A stretch of DNA of 64,000 bases from Anaerococcus hydrogenalis DSM 7454 (lineage in GTDB: Bacteria > Bacillota > Clostridia > Tissierellales > Peptoniphilaceae), in NCBI RefSeq assembly GCF_000173355.1, contig NZ_ABXA01000043.1:53501-117500 (forward strand), read 5' to 3'. The first letter of the stretch is position 1. Every line of letters starts with the position of its first letter. The translations under genes and the position numbers were made by a program. The notes beneath the pieces were generated by a model, which saw nothing but the letters and a program-made list of their open reading frames with translations, made no database searches and had not been told where the DNA came from. Shown in pieces: positions 10,679 through 20,663 of the stretch.

Positions 10679-11692
10679 ATGAATTATAAGGAATTTATGA
10701 CTGATTTATTTAAAAAAAATACAAGTGGAATTTATCTAATTGATTCTAAAGAAGAATATTTGAAAGAGACAATAATAGACCAAGCCAAGGATTTGATATC
10801 CTTTCCGGACTTTAATTATACTGAAATAAAGGGGAAAAAGAGCCTAGAAGAGATTAAAACTGCCATGGATACCTATCCTATAATGGAAGATAAAAAGGTT
10901 CTTATTTGGAGAAATATTGACTTATCAAAAAATTCTATAAAAGAATATGATGACATATGTAAGCTTTTGATTGATGATGCTAAAAATATTCCGGAATTTT
11001 TAACCCTTATAGTAATTGCTGAAGATAATGTCTTTAAGGGGAAATTTTATAAAACTATAAAAGAATATGGAAATATAGTTGAAATTGATAGGTTAAATAA
11101 TAATGAATTGGTATCTTTTATTGGTAAAAGATTTGTAAAAAATAAAAAGAAAATTAAAAAATCCTATATAAATGAAATTATAGATAGGTTTTCTTATCTA
11201 AACAAGAATTCTCAAATAGACCTTTATGAGGTAATCAATACTGTTGATAAGATTATTGCAAATTCTGATAAAAGTGAGGTTTCTATTGAAGATGTCCACG
11301 ATCAACTAGATAAAATATTAGACTTAAACATTTTTAACCTAACAGACGCCTTGTCGGTTAGGGATAGTAAATCTGCAATGAATACATATTTATATATGGC
11401 AAAGGATATGGATGAAATTTTTAAAATTTTTCACATGATAGTAAGACATATAAGAAATTTGATTGGTATAAAAGTATTAACAAAGGCTTCATATAATGAT
11501 GCCTTTATTCAAAAATCTTTAGGAATATCTAGCTTTGAGCTAAGAAAAGATAAGGGATTTATAAGAAATTTTAGTCTTGATGACTTATTTAATATACAAG
11601 AATTTTTATATAAGTGTGATCTAAAACAAAAAAGTCAAGATTTTGATATGAACTTAAACATGCTAATCTTGATTGAAAAATTTTCTAAATAA
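10679..11692 (+). CDS. holA: DNA polymerase III delta subunit HolA
   Basis: Clamp-loader subunit that opens the sliding clamp. The 337 residues fit the family. It begins with the YLIDSKEEYLKE segment, has a WRNIDLSKN stretch like the delta N-terminal domain, and ends in the helical collar region (FKIFHMIVRHIRNLIGIK). A strong AAGGAGG precedes the ATG. Its position after comEC and before the oppositely oriented rpsT is the conserved comEC-holA-rpsT order of many Firmicutes, which strengthens the call for a poorly conserved protein. Confidence 0.9.
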   Translation: MNYKEFMTDLFKKNTSGIYLIDSKEEYLKETIIDQAKDLISFPDFNYTEIKGKKSLEEIKTAMDTYPIMEDKKVLIWRNIDLSKNSIKEYDDICKLLIDDAKNIPEFLTLIVIAEDNVFKGKFYKTIKEYGNIVEIDRLNNNELVSFIGKRFVKNKKKIKKSYINEIIDRFSYLNKNSQIDLYEVINTVDKIIANSDKSEVSIEDVHDQLDKILDLNIFNLTDALSVRDSKSAMNTYLYMAKDMDEIFKIFHMIVRHIRNLIGIKVLTKASYNDAFIQKSLGISSFELRKDKGFIRNFSLDDLFNIQEFLYKCDLKQKSQDFDMNLNMLILIEKFSK

Positions 11693-11694
11693 AA

Positions 11695-11758
11695 AAATCG
11701 ACTCATTCTAATCTTGGCGACTTGTCTAAATCGCAAGTTTTGAATGAACCGATTAAAA
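11695..11758. terminator. Hairpin between convergent holA and rpsT
   Basis: AATCGACTCATTC (11696-11708) and GAATGAACCGATT (11742-11754) pair with a small bulge. The inner part can pair further (CGACTTG with CAAGT). A-rich and T-rich flanks on the two sides allow termination in both directions. Confidence 0.6.
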
Positions 11759-11759
11759 A

Positions 11760-12025
11760 TTAAGCATTTAATGAATTTAATTTTTTAGCTAATCTTGATG
11801 ATGTTCTACTAGCTTGATTTTTGTGAATTATGTTTTTAGCTGCTGCTTTTTTACTTTTTTATCAACAGTTTTGAAAAGTTCATTAGCTTTTTCGCTATCT
11901 TTATTTTCTATAGCTTGTTCAAATTTTTTAACATAAGTTTTTATTTCAGATTTTACTGATTTATTTCTAGCAGTTTGTTTTCTTGTTACATCAATTCTTT
12001 TTATTGCTGATTTAATGTTTGCCAT
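11760..12025 (-). CDS. rpsT: 30S ribosomal protein S20, frameshifted
   Basis: Small Lys-rich helical protein that binds 16S rRNA. It starts MANIKSAIKRIDVTRKQTARNKS, the S20 signature, at 12025 behind a GGGGGTG site. The reading frame as given runs into an early stop at 11828 after KKQQLKT. Adding one A in the A run before GCAGCAG (near 11850-11856) restores AAAKNIIHKNQASRTSSRL and an ending at 11762-11760, giving the normal 88 residues. Because the downstream frame still encodes a perfect S20 tail, this is almost surely a sequencing indel. Confidence 0.9.
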
Positions 12026-12115
12026 TTTTTTCACCCCCAATTTATATCGACTGATTTATTTTACCATAAAAATTACATTATTACAAATCTTTATCTTTTT
12101 TTAAAATCAAAATAT

Positions 12116-12144
12116 TTGGAACTTTTGCCATATTCGTTTATAAT
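12116..12144 (+). promoter_or_regulatory. Promoter for lepB-lepA
   Basis: TTGGAA (12116-12121), a 17-base spacer and TATAAT (12139-12144) lie 23 bases before the lepB ATG at 12167. GAGAGGTG follows as the ribosome site, so the leader is very short. Confidence 0.6.
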
Positions 12145-12166
12145 TAAAAAATGAGAGAGGTGTAAT

Positions 12167-12715
12167 ATGACAGAAAAATCTAATGATTTAGAATTTCTTG
12201 ATTGGATAAAAACAATTTTATTAGCCTTAGTTATTGCTTTTTTTATAAAAATATTTGTGATGGATGCAACTAAGGTAGAAGGAAATTCTATGCTAAATAC
12301 TTTACATAGCGGCGATATGCTATTTGTTGATAAGGTTTCAAAACATTTTAAAGGATATGAAAGAGGAGATATAGTAATAATTGATGCTCCCGACCAAGCT
12401 GATACTTTGTATATAAAAAGAATAGTTGGTATGCCTGGAGACAATATAGAAATAAATAATGGCAATGTTTATGTAAATGGGGAAGTCTATGAAGAAAATT
12501 ATATAAACAATGATGAAACTCTCACAACAAATGAAAATTCTTCATGGCAAGTAAAAGATGGAGAGTATTTTGTAATGGGAGATAATAGGTTGCCAAATGC
12601 TAGTAATGATTCTAGAAATTTTGGACCGATTTCTGATCAAAAAATCGTAGGACATGCATTTTTAAGATTTTTCCCAATATATAATATAGGATTTGTAGAT
12701 AAGGAAAATAGATAA
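12167..12715 (+). CDS. lepB: Signal peptidase I
   Basis: Membrane serine/lysine protease that removes signal peptides from exported proteins. The 182 residues contain one N-terminal membrane helix (about 16-33), the nucleophile Ser41 in EGNSMLNTL, the general base Lys84 in [11 protein letters not shown], and the conserved box near the end (MGDNR then NDSRNFGPI). This matches the short Gram-positive SipS type. Its stop overlaps the lepA start by one base (TAATG), so the two are translationally coupled. Confidence 0.96.
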   Translation: MTEKSNDLEFLDWIKTILLALVIAFFIKIFVMDATKVEGNSMLNTLHSGDMLFVDKVSKHFKGYERGDIVIIDAPDQADTLYIKRIVGMPGDNIEINNGNVYVNGEVYEENYINNDETLTTNENSSWQVKDGEYFVMGDNRLPNASNDSRNFGPISDQKIVGHAFLRFFPIYNIGFVDKENR

Positions 12716-14520
12716 TGAGTAAAAAAGAAAATATAAGAAATTTCTCAATAATTGCCCACATAGACCATGGTAAATCTACCCTTGCAGATAGGCTTATAGA
12801 AAAAACTCAGTCTGTTGCAAAGCGTGAAATAAATGATCAAATGTTAGATAGCATGGAACTTGAGCAAGAAAGAGGAATAACAATAAAATTAAAATCTGTA
12901 AAGTTAAAATACAAGGCTAATGACGGAAAAGTTTATGATTTAAACTTAATAGATACACCAGGCCATGTGGACTTTACTTATGAAGTTTCAAGATCCTTAA
13001 AGGCGTGCGAGGGAGCAATTTTAGTTGTTGATGCCTCCCAAGGAGTTGAGGCACAAACTTTGGCAAATACTTATCTTGCCCTTGAACAAGACTTGGAAAT
13101 TTTGCCTGTTTTAAATAAGGTTGATTTGCCAAGTGCAAGAATTGACGAGACAAAAGAAGAAATTGAAAATCAAATTGGTTTGGATACAGAAAATATTCCA
13201 CTAGTTTCTGCCAAAACCGGCCTTAACATTGATGATGTTTTGGAAGATATTATTGAAAATGTTCCAGCACCAGAAGATCATGATGATAAACCCCTAAAAG
13301 CCTTAATTTTTGATTCATATTATGATTCATATAGGGGAGTAATTTGCTATGTTAGAATTTTTGAAGGAAGCGTAAAAGCAGGAGATGAAATTTTGATGAT
13401 GGCAAGTGGAAAATCTTACGAAGTAACAGGCGTTGGATATACCATGAAAAACAGGATTGAAACCAAGGATTTAAAAAGTGGTGATGTAGGATTTATTGAA
13501 GCAAGCATAAAAGATATAAGAAATGCTAGGGTTGGTGATACCATAACCTTAAAAAATAATCCTACTGATTCTGCCCTATCAGGCTATAAGGAAGTTTTAC
13601 CAATGGTCTATTCTGGAATTTATCCTGCTGAGGGCGAATCATTTAATAAATTAAAAGATTCTTTGGAAAAGCTTCAAGTAAATGATGCATCTTTAGTTTT
13701 TGAACAAGAAAACTCCCAAGCCTTGGGCGTTGGACTAAGATGCGGATTTTTGGGTCTATTACACATGGATATTATTACTGAAAGGCTTGAAAGAGAATAC
13801 GATCTTGACATAATAGCAACAGCTCCATCAGTAATTTATAGGGTAAAAACAAAAGGGCACGAAGAAAAAAGATTAGAAAATCCAAATGATTTTCCAGCCC
13901 CATCAGAAATAGATTATGTAAAAGAACCTATAACAATATCTGAAATTATGACTCCAAAGGATTATATAGGACCTGTAATGGAACTTGCCCAATCAAGACG
14001 TGGAGAGCTTATTGACATGTCCTATATTGATGAAAATAGGGTTTTAATTAAATATAAAATTCCTTTAAATGAAGTAATTTATAACTTTTTTGATTCTTTA
14101 AAATCAAGATCAAAAGGATATGCATCCCTTGATTATGAAGTTGTAGATTATGAAGAAAGTAATCTAATCAAACTTGATATAAAAATTAATGAAGACAGGG
14201 TTGATGCCTTATCAACAATTGTTCACAAAGATTTTGCCTATGCTAGGGGAAGATCAATAGTTGAAAAATTAAAAGACCAAATCCCAAGACAACAATTTGC
14301 AATTCCTATCCAAGCTACAATTGATTCAAAAGTTATAGCAAGAGAAACAGTAAGGGCTTTGAGAAAGGACGTTATTGCAAAATGTTACGGTGGAGATATA
14401 TCAAGAAAGAAAAAACTTCTAGAAAAACAAAAAGAAGGAAAGAAGAGAATGAGACAACTAGGAAGCGTACAAATTCCACAAGATGCCTTCCTTGCTGTAT
14501 TGAAATATGATGATGAATAA
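12715..14520 (+). CDS. lepA: Elongation factor 4 (LepA), back-translocating GTPase
   Basis: Ribosome-associated translational GTPase. The 601 residues begin with [15 protein letters not shown] (P loop), then the switch region [20 protein letters not shown] and the NKVDLPSA base-recognition motif. EF-G-like domains III and V follow, with the LepA-specific C-terminal domain ([23 protein letters not shown] and a terminus near [14 protein letters not shown] [11 protein letters not shown]). Length and motifs are typical. The operon pairing with lepB is a common bacterial arrangement. Confidence 0.97.
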   Translation: MSKKENIRNFSIIAHIDHGKSTLADRLIEKTQSVAKREINDQMLDSMELEQERGITIKLKSVKLKYKANDGKVYDLNLIDTPGHVDFTYEVSRSLKACEGAILVVDASQGVEAQTLANTYLALEQDLEILPVLNKVDLPSARIDETKEEIENQIGLDTENIPLVSAKTGLNIDDVLEDIIENVPAPEDHDDKPLKALIFDSYYDSYRGVICYVRIFEGSVKAGDEILMMASGKSYEVTGVGYTMKNRIETKDLKSGDVGFIEASIKDIRNARVGDTITLKNNPTDSALSGYKEVLPMVYSGIYPAEGESFNKLKDSLEKLQVNDASLVFEQENSQALGVGLRCGFLGLLHMDIITERLEREYDLDIIATAPSVIYRVKTKGHEEKRLENPNDFPAPSEIDYVKEPITISEIMTPKDYIGPVMELAQSRRGELIDMSYIDENRVLIKYKIPLNEVIYNFFDSLKSRSKGYASLDYEVVDYEESNLIKLDIKINEDRVDALSTIVHKDFAYARGRSIVEKLKDQIPRQQFAIPIQATIDSKVIARETVRALRKDVIAKCYGGDISRKKKLLEKQKEGKKRMRQLGSVQIPQDAFLAVLKYDDE

Positions 14521-14746
14521 AGCTTTTATCTAGCTTCAAACTTAGAAAAACCTTCAAGCACGAATATCTGACTACAAAAATTTTTGATTTCTAAATCAAA
14601 AACTTCTAAAACCGTAAACTCGCTACGCTCAGACATACGGTTTTTTAACGAAGTTTTTAATTTGAAATCAAGTAAATTTTTTCCGTATGATATTCTTTGC
14701 ATGAAGGTTTTCTACATTTAAAAAATGAAGTTAGTATAGCTTTTTT
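14521..14746. repeat. Large imperfect palindrome, copy A of an intergenic element family
   Basis: Nearly the whole lepA-hemW gap folds back on itself. The left arm runs through ACCTTCAAGCACGAATATC and the right arm through GATATTCTTTGCATGAAGGT. The innermost stem is AAAACCGTA/TACGGTTTT around a loop beginning AACTCGCTACGCTC. Outermost are AAGCTTTTATCTAGCTT on the left and AAGTTAGTATAGCTTTTTT on the right, both themselves small hairpins. The sequence is shared with the copy at 41866-42104 and in part with that at 23575-23880. It probably acts as a terminator or as a mobile-type palindromic repeat. Confidence 0.7.
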
Positions 14747-14772
14747 ATTTTTGAAAAATTTAAGGAGAAAGT

Positions 14773-15897
14773 ATGGAAAAAATTGGAATATATATTCACA
14801 TACCTTTTTGTAAGAAAAAATGTTTTTATTGTGATTTTACAGCATTTCCAAATTTAGAATCTAGGATTGATTCATATTTTGAAAATTTAAAAAAAGAAAT
14901 AATCTTATACCAAAAAAATATGGATGTTGAAGTCGATTCTATTTATATAGGTGGGGGAACTCCGACCTACGTAGATTTTAAATATATAGAAGAAATTATT
15001 GACCAACTTAAAATATTTGACCTTAGTCATGTAAAAGAATTCACAATTGAAGCAAACCCAAATTCTTTAAGCTTAGAAAAATTAAAGGCATATAAAAGTT
15101 TAGGTATAAATAGGATTTCTCTAGGTGTTCAATCCTTCGATGATGAAGTTTTAAAGAAAATTGGTAGAGACCATAACAAGGAAATTGTCCTAAAAGATAT
15201 AGAAAATATTAGAAAAGCAGGTTTTGATAATCTTTCTTTGGATATGATATTAAATCTTCCTGGTGGAAATTTTGATTCTATAAAAAATGATTTGGAAATA
15301 ATAAAAAAAATAAATCCCCAACACTTATCCTACTATTCCTTAATACTTGAAAAGGGCTCACATTTTTATAGCATTTACAAAAAAGATAAACTTAAACTTA
15401 TGGATGATGATTTGGAAAGAGATATTTTTTCTTATATTGAAAATTATTTAAAAAATTTGGGATTAAATAGGTATGAAATTTCTAATTTTTCAAAAAAAGA
15501 CTTTGAATCCTACCATAATAAAAAATATTGGTCAGAAGGAGGATACCTTGCCTTTGGTCTTGGGGCATCAGGATTTTTGTCAAATGTTAGATATAATAAT
15601 GTGAAAAATTTTGTGAAATATGAAAATTTAATTAATGAAGGGAAATTTCCGGTAGAGTTTAGAGAATTTATCTCAAATGATGAAAGAGAAAAAGAATATA
15701 TAATCTTTAAATTAAGAGAAGTTGAGGGAATTGATTTAAAGGAATTTGAAAATATTTTTGGCCATTCTCTCTTAGAAAAATATGGTAAAGTAATTGAAAA
15801 ATTTTATAAAGAAGGATTTTTTGAAATTAATCAAAGCTTAAAATTTACACATAAGGGCTTTGATTTATCAAATGAATTTTATATTGAAATAATATAA
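14773..15897 (+). CDS. hemW: HemW-like radical SAM protein (coproporphyrinogen oxidase-like)
   Basis: Radical SAM enzyme of the HemN superfamily. HemW-type members bind and insert heme rather than oxidise coproporphyrinogen. The 374 residues carry C13xxxC17xxC20 in HIPFCKKKCFYCDF, the GGGTPTY motif, and the ISLGVQSFDDEVLKKIGRDH region, with a C-terminal HemN-like winged domain. The extra N-terminal residues of true HemN are absent, which favours HemW. hrcA lies just downstream, the usual hemW-hrcA-grpE-dnaK order of Firmicutes. Confidence 0.9.
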   Translation: MEKIGIYIHIPFCKKKCFYCDFTAFPNLESRIDSYFENLKKEIILYQKNMDVEVDSIYIGGGTPTYVDFKYIEEIIDQLKIFDLSHVKEFTIEANPNSLSLEKLKAYKSLGINRISLGVQSFDDEVLKKIGRDHNKEIVLKDIENIRKAGFDNLSLDMILNLPGGNFDSIKNDLEIIKKINPQHLSYYSLILEKGSHFYSIYKKDKLKLMDDDLERDIFSYIENYLKNLGLNRYEISNFSKKDFESYHNKKYWSEGGYLAFGLGASGFLSNVRYNNVKNFVKYENLINEGKFPVEFREFISNDEREKEYIIFKLREVEGIDLKEFENIFGHSLLEKYGKVIEKFYKEGFFEINQSLKFTHKGFDLSNEFYIEII

Positions 15898-15898
15898 C

Positions 15899-15926
15899 TT
15901 GCAAAAAGAAAATTAGCTAGTATACT
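15899..15926 (+). promoter_or_regulatory. Vegetative promoter for the hrcA heat-shock operon
   Basis: TTGCAA (15899-15904), a 16-base spacer and TATACT (15921-15926) are followed directly by the CIRCE operator. The start point would fall at the operator's left half, so repressor binding blocks initiation. Confidence 0.65.
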
Positions 15927-15930
15927 ATAA

Positions 15931-15957
15931 TTAGCAGTCAGATAATTGGAGTGCTAA
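15931..15957. promoter_or_regulatory. CIRCE operator (HrcA binding site)
   Basis: TTAGCAGTC, nine bases, GAGTGCTAA. The consensus is TTAGCACTC-N9-GAGTGCTAA, so there is one mismatch in the left half. It lies directly upstream of hrcA, the standard autoregulated site of the HrcA repressor. Confidence 0.95.
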
Positions 15958-15971
15958 ATGAGGTGAAAATA

Positions 15972-16970
15972 ATGAACGAGAGAAAAAAGATGATACTCTT
16001 TTCCATTATAAACTCATACGTTAATCTTGGAGAGCCTATTGGTTCTAAATCATTACTTAATGAATATTCATTAGATATTTCGTCTGCAACAATTAGAAAT
16101 GAGATGAGCACTCTTGAAAAAATGGGACTTTTGGAAAAGGCCCACACATCTGGAGGAAGGTACCCATCAGATAAGGGTTACAGACTTTATGTAAATAATT
16201 TATTAGAAAATTCATTAAATATTAGAGAAGATGAAGATTTGGAAAGAATTCTTGATAAAAGATATGGTAATGTTTCAAAAATTGTGGAGACTGCAACACT
16301 ACTTCTGGCAAAGATGACAAATCTTACAGCCGTTTCTTATACTATTAGAAATAATATAAGTAAGGTAATAAATTTAGAAATTTTAAAAATTGATCCTAAC
16401 GTACTTTTATTTATTGTTGTTTATGATAATGCGAGCATTATAAGTGATAGAATCTATATGGTTGATGAAATTAATGATGATGAGCTAGCAAATATTTCTA
16501 CAACATTAAAAGAAAGTATAGAAGGGGAGAGTTTAAAGGACATTTCTAAAATATTTGATAGACTTAAGAAAAATGGTTTTAAGAAATATGAGAATTTGTT
16601 AGATATTTTGGAGAAAAAAATAAATAATGATTCTTTAAGTGATTTGACAAAAGAAGTAATTATAAAGGGACTAGGCAATATCTTTAATTTCAAAGAATTT
16701 GAAGATCCGATAAAGGCTAAAGAGTTTATTAAGATATTCGATAGTAAGGAAAGAATCTGGGAATTGATCGAAAATTCGGACAGTGATTTAAAAATTACTA
16801 TTGGTGATGAAAATGAGATAAATGAATTGAAAGATAACACAATTATAACTTCACATTTTAATTATGACAAAGACATTGTAGGACAAATTGGAATAATAGG
16901 GCTTACAAGAATTGATTATAAGGAAGTTATTTCTGACATCAAGCTAATATCAGATTTACTTAGCAAATAA
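15972..16970 (+). CDS. hrcA: Heat-inducible transcription repressor HrcA
   Basis: Winged-helix repressor that binds CIRCE and needs GroEL to stay active. The 332 residues start MNERKKMILFSIINSYVNLGEPIGSKSLL, with the helix-turn-helix continuing through SSATIRNEMSTLEKMGLLEKAHTSGGR, both strongly conserved. The C-terminal domain holds the family's GQIGIIGLTRIDY region. The ATG at 15972 is chosen because GAGGTGA is correctly spaced before it, whereas an upstream GTG at 15951 lies inside the CIRCE. It heads the hrcA-grpE-dnaK operon. Confidence 0.96.
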   Translation: MNERKKMILFSIINSYVNLGEPIGSKSLLNEYSLDISSATIRNEMSTLEKMGLLEKAHTSGGRYPSDKGYRLYVNNLLENSLNIREDEDLERILDKRYGNVSKIVETATLLLAKMTNLTAVSYTIRNNISKVINLEILKIDPNVLLFIVVYDNASIISDRIYMVDEINDDELANISTTLKESIEGESLKDISKIFDRLKKNGFKKYENLLDILEKKINNDSLSDLTKEVIIKGLGNIFNFKEFEDPIKAKEFIKIFDSKERIWELIENSDSDLKITIGDENEINELKDNTIITSHFNYDKDIVGQIGIIGLTRIDYKEVISDIKLISDLLSK

Positions 16971-16978
16971 TAAGGTAG

Positions 16979-17524
16979 GTGTTAAAGGTGGACAATGAAA
17001 AAAAGCATGATGAAAATGTTGAAAATACAGAAAATATAGATGAAGAATTAGAAGAAATTGATGCTGAAATAGTTGATGAAGATGGTAATGTAGAAGAAGA
17101 TTTATCAAATGATGATAATGAATACAAAGAAAAATACCAAAGACTACTAGCAGATTTTACTAATTTCAAAAAAAGAGAAGAAAAGGCGAGGAATGATTTT
17201 AAAAAGTTTGCTTCATCAAATTTAATCGAAGAACTATTACCAGTTTTAGATAATTTTGATAGGGCACTAAAAGATCAAGACAAAGAAGATTCTTTTGTTC
17301 AAGGAATAATAATGACAAGGGATTCTTTATGGAAAGTTTTGGAAAAAGAAGGACTTGAAGAAATTGAATCTGATGGTGTAGAATTTGATCCAAATTTCCA
17401 CCACGCTTTTCAAACAGAAGAAAACGAAGATTTTAAATCAAATTATATTATAGAAACCTATCAAAAAGGATACAAACTAAATGATAGAGTAATTAGACCA
17501 AGCATGGTTAAAGTTGCAAAATAG
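16979..17524 (+). CDS. grpE: Nucleotide exchange factor GrpE
   Basis: Dimeric co-chaperone that releases ADP from DnaK. The 181 residues have a very acidic N-terminus, a long coiled-coil (EYKEKYQRLLADFTNFKKR), and the C-terminal beta domain (FDPNFHHAF and RVIRPSMVKVAK). Two GTG codons are possible starts, 16979 and 16988. The second has better spacing from AAGGTAGG (16972-16979), so the N-terminus may be three residues shorter. It lies 8 bases after hrcA and 12 bases before dnaK. Confidence 0.95.
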   Translation: MLKVDNEKKHDENVENTENIDEELEEIDAEIVDEDGNVEEDLSNDDNEYKEKYQRLLADFTNFKKREEKARNDFKKFASSNLIEELLPVLDNFDRALKDQDKEDSFVQGIIMTRDSLWKVLEKEGLEEIESDGVEFDPNFHHAFQTEENEDFKSNYIIETYQKGYKLNDRVIRPSMVKVAK

Positions 17525-17536
17525 GAGGAGAATATT

Positions 17537-19357
17537 ATGGCAAAAATTATAGGAATTGACTTAGGAACAACAAACTCAGCAGTTGCCGTTATGGAAGGTG
17601 GGGATTCAACAATAATCCCAAATACTGAAGGAAATAGAACAACACCATCAGTTGTAGCTTTCACAAAAGATGGAGAAAGACTTGTTGGAGAAACAGCAAA
17701 AAGACAAGCAATAACAAATCCAGATAGAACAATTTCATCAATTAAAAGAGAGATGGGAACTGATTATAAAACTGGTAAAATTGATGGAAATTCTTACACA
17801 CCAGAAGAAGTTTCAGCTATGATTTTACAAAAATTAAAATCAGATGCAGAAGGATATTTAAATGATACAGTTACTGATGCAGTAATCACAGTACCAGCTT
17901 ACTTTACAGATGCTCAAAGACAAGCTACAAAAGACGCTGGAAAAATTGCAGGTTTAAATGTAAAAAGAATTATTAACGAACCAACAGCAGCTGCTCTTGC
18001 TTATGGAATGGATAAAGAAACTGACCAAGCAAAAATCATGGTTTACGACCTTGGTGGTGGTACATTCGACGTATCAATTCTAGAAGTAGGCGATGGAGTA
18101 TTTGAAGTATTATCTACAAGAGGAAATAATAAATTAGGTGGAGACGACTTTGATAATAGATTAGTTGATTATTTAGCAGCTGAATTTAAAAAAGAAACAG
18201 GTGTTGATTTAACAAAAGATCTTACAGCTATGCAAAGATTAAAAGATGCTGCAGAAAAAGCTAAAAAAGAATTATCATCAACAAAAACAACTAATGTAAA
18301 CTTACCATTTATTACAGCTGTTGATGGACAACCAGTTCACTTAGATATTACAGTTACAAGAGCAAAATTTGATGAATTAACTCATGATCTTGTAGAGGCT
18401 ACAAGAAAACCCGTAGAAGATGCTCTAAAAGATGCTTCTTTATCATCAAGTGATATTGAAAAAGTATTACTTGTAGGTGGATCATCAAGAATTCCTGCAG
18501 TTCAAGATTTAGTTAAAAATATAATTGGAAAAGAACCACAAAGAGATATAAACCCAGACGAATGTGTTGCACTTGGTGCTGCAATCCAAGGTGGAGTTTT
18601 GACAGGAGAAGTTAAAGACTTATTACTTCTTGATGTTACACCACTTTCTCTAGGAATTGAAACTCTTGGTGGAGTTGCTACAAAATTAATTGAAAGAAAT
18701 ACAACAATTCCAACTAAAAAATCTCAAATCTTTACAACAGCTGCAGATGGACAAACTGATGTTGACATTCACGTTGTACAAGGTGAAAGAGAAATGGCAG
18801 CAGACAATACTACACTTGGTAGATTCCAACTTACAGGTATTCCTGCAGCAAGACGTGGAGTTCCACAAATCGAAGTTACTTTTGATATAGATGCAAATGG
18901 TATTGTAAATGTATCAGCAAAAGACCAAGGTAGTGGAAAAGAACAAAAAATTACTATTACTTCATCAACAAACTTAACAGAAGAAGAAATAGATAAAAAA
19001 GTAAAAGAAGCTGAAAAATTTGCTGATGATGACAAAAAGAAAAAAGAAGGTATTGAAGTTAAAAACAATGCAGAATCTTTAGTTTACCAAGCAAGAAAAA
19101 CTTTAGAAGATGCAAAAGTTGAAGGAAGCGAAAAAGATAAGATTGAAGAAAAAATCAAAGATCTTGAAGCTAGCATAAAAGCTGACAATACTGAAGACAT
19201 TAAAGCAAAAACAGAAGCCCTACAACAAGAAATCTACTCAATGAGTGAAGCAATGTACAAAAACGCTCAAGCAGGTCAAGAAGGACAAGATGCTGGAAAA
19301 GCAGATGATGATGTAGTAGATGCTGACTATGAAGTTGTAGATGACGACGAAGAATAA
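17537..19357 (+). CDS. dnaK: Chaperone DnaK (Hsp70)
   Basis: ATP-driven protein-folding chaperone of 606 residues. The start is [17 protein letters not shown], with the phosphate-binding motif [13 protein letters not shown] near residue 173, the hinge [14 protein letters not shown], the substrate-binding domain, and an acidic tail ending [19 protein letters not shown] is placed ten bases before the ATG. It is the third gene of the hrcA operon and is followed by a hairpin rather than directly by dnaJ. Confidence 0.99.
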   Translation: MAKIIGIDLGTTNSAVAVMEGGDSTIIPNTEGNRTTPSVVAFTKDGERLVGETAKRQAITNPDRTISSIKREMGTDYKTGKIDGNSYTPEEVSAMILQKLKSDAEGYLNDTVTDAVITVPAYFTDAQRQATKDAGKIAGLNVKRIINEPTAAALAYGMDKETDQAKIMVYDLGGGTFDVSILEVGDGVFEVLSTRGNNKLGGDDFDNRLVDYLAAEFKKETGVDLTKDLTAMQRLKDAAEKAKKELSSTKTTNVNLPFITAVDGQPVHLDITVTRAKFDELTHDLVEATRKPVEDALKDASLSSSDIEKVLLVGGSSRIPAVQDLVKNIIGKEPQRDINPDECVALGAAIQGGVLTGEVKDLLLLDVTPLSLGIETLGGVATKLIERNTTIPTKKSQIFTTAADGQTDVDIHVVQGEREMAADNTTLGRFQLTGIPAARRGVPQIEVTFDIDANGIVNVSAKDQGSGKEQKITITSSTNLTEEEIDKKVKEAEKFADDDKKKKEGIEVKNNAESLVYQARKTLEDAKVEGSEKDKIEEKIKDLEASIKADNTEDIKAKTEALQQEIYSMSEAMYKNAQAGQEGQDAGKADDDVVDADYEVVDDDEE

Positions 19358-19373
19358 AAAATAAATAGAATTT

Positions 19374-19413
19374 AAAGAATAGGAGGCCTTGCTTCTTATT
19401 CTTTATTTTTATT
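19374..19413 (+). terminator. Terminator between dnaK and dnaJ
   Basis: AAAGAATAGG (19374-19383) pairs imperfectly with CTTATTCTTT (19395-19404), followed by a T-rich tail. It suggests that dnaJ is not simply the last cistron of the hrcA operon. Confidence 0.6.
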
Positions 19414-19449
19414 TTAAATTTTAAAATATAATTTAATTTTTTATCAAAG

Positions 19450-19458
19450 TGGTATAAT
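19450..19458 (+). promoter_or_regulatory. Extended -10 promoter upstream of dnaJ
   Basis: TGGTATAAT (19450-19458) is an extended -10 without a convincing -35. An A/T-rich hairpin followed by T8 (AATAAATT 19506-19513 and AATTTATT 19520-19527) sits between it and the dnaJ start, so a short untranslated leader with a possible attenuator is present. Confidence 0.45.
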
Positions 19459-19547
19459 AGTTGGGCTCAGATAAAAGTATAAAATTATAAATTAAGATTA
19501 GGACAAATAAATTAGCAATAATTTATTTTTTTTATATTGGAGGATAA

Positions 19548-20663
19548 ATGAAAGACCCATATGAATTGTTAGAAGTTGACAGAAATGTCACTGATTCTGA
19601 ATTAAAAAGAAAATATAGGAAACTTGCAAAAAAATATCACCCAGATTTAAATCCAGATGACGATGAGGCTCAAGAAAAATTTAAAGAAATTTCAGAAGCT
19701 TACGAAATCTTATCTGATCCACAAAAAAAACGTCAATACGACACCTATGGAGCTGCAGCCTTTGAAAATGGTGGTGGTGCTGGTGGATTTTCTGGTGGTT
19801 TTGGTGGCTTTGATGATATATTTGGAGATATTTTTGGAGATATCTTCTCACAAGGAAGAAGCCAACAAAGAAGAAGGGCCAGAAAAGGATCTGACATCCA
19901 ACAAGTTGTAAAACTATCTTTCAAAGAATCTGCTTTTGGAATTTCTAAAGAGATTCAAGTAAGAAGAGAAGTTGAATGTGAAACTTGCCATGGAAAAGGT
20001 GCAAAAGATGAAAGTAAAATAAAAACTTGCCCTAAGTGTAATGGAACGGGCGTTATAAATAACGTAAGTCAAACTCCATTTGGTACAGTTTCTCGTCAAA
20101 CAACTTGTGACCATTGCCATGGAACAGGTGAAATAATTGAAGAAAAATGTCCAGATTGTAATGGAAGTGGTAAAAAAAATCAAAAATGAAAAAATAAAAA
20201 TTGATATACCATCTGGCGTAGAAAATGATTCAGTAATGAGAGTTGTTGGAAAGGGAAATGCTGGAGAAAATGGTGGATCTTATGGAGATTTATATATAAT
20301 CTTAAAGGTTGAAGAACACGAAATTTTCAAAAGAGATGGTCTTGATATTTACTATGAAATGCCAATTTCATTTACAACAGCAGCTCTTGGTGGAAATATA
20401 GATATCCCAACCCTAACTACTACCCAAGAATATCATATACCAGCAGGAACCCAAACCGGTACTAAATTTAGGATAAAAAATGAAGGAATAAAATCAGATA
20501 GATTTAAAAGACAAGGTGATCTTTATTTCTATGTAAAAGTTATTACCCCAACAAAATTATCCAAGGCTCAAAAAGAAAATTAAAAGAGTTTTCAGAAATT
20601 TCTGGTGATGTGGTAAAAGAAGATAAGAACTTTTTTGAAAAATTAAAGGATTTGTTTGATTAA
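19548..20663 (+). CDS. dnaJ: Chaperone DnaJ (Hsp40), two compensating frameshifts
   Basis: J-domain co-chaperone that stimulates DnaK ATPase. The J domain (residues 1-70) has the HPD motif in [11 protein letters not shown] Gly/Phe-rich linker, four zinc-finger repeats ([32 protein letters not shown]) and the C-terminal peptide-binding domain follow. One extra A in the A8 run at about 20170-20177 breaks the frame after the fourth repeat. One missing A near 20576-20580 breaks it again after KLSKAQKE. Correcting both gives 371 residues ending at 20661-20663, the normal length, with a one-base overlap to mtaB. Both breaks look like homopolymer errors. Confidence 0.93.

Noticed and set aside
20165..20200. 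dnaJ split into two separate genes
   Set aside because: The two frames encode adjoining, non-overlapping parts of one DnaJ, and a second compensating break occurs downstream. A homopolymer error explains both.
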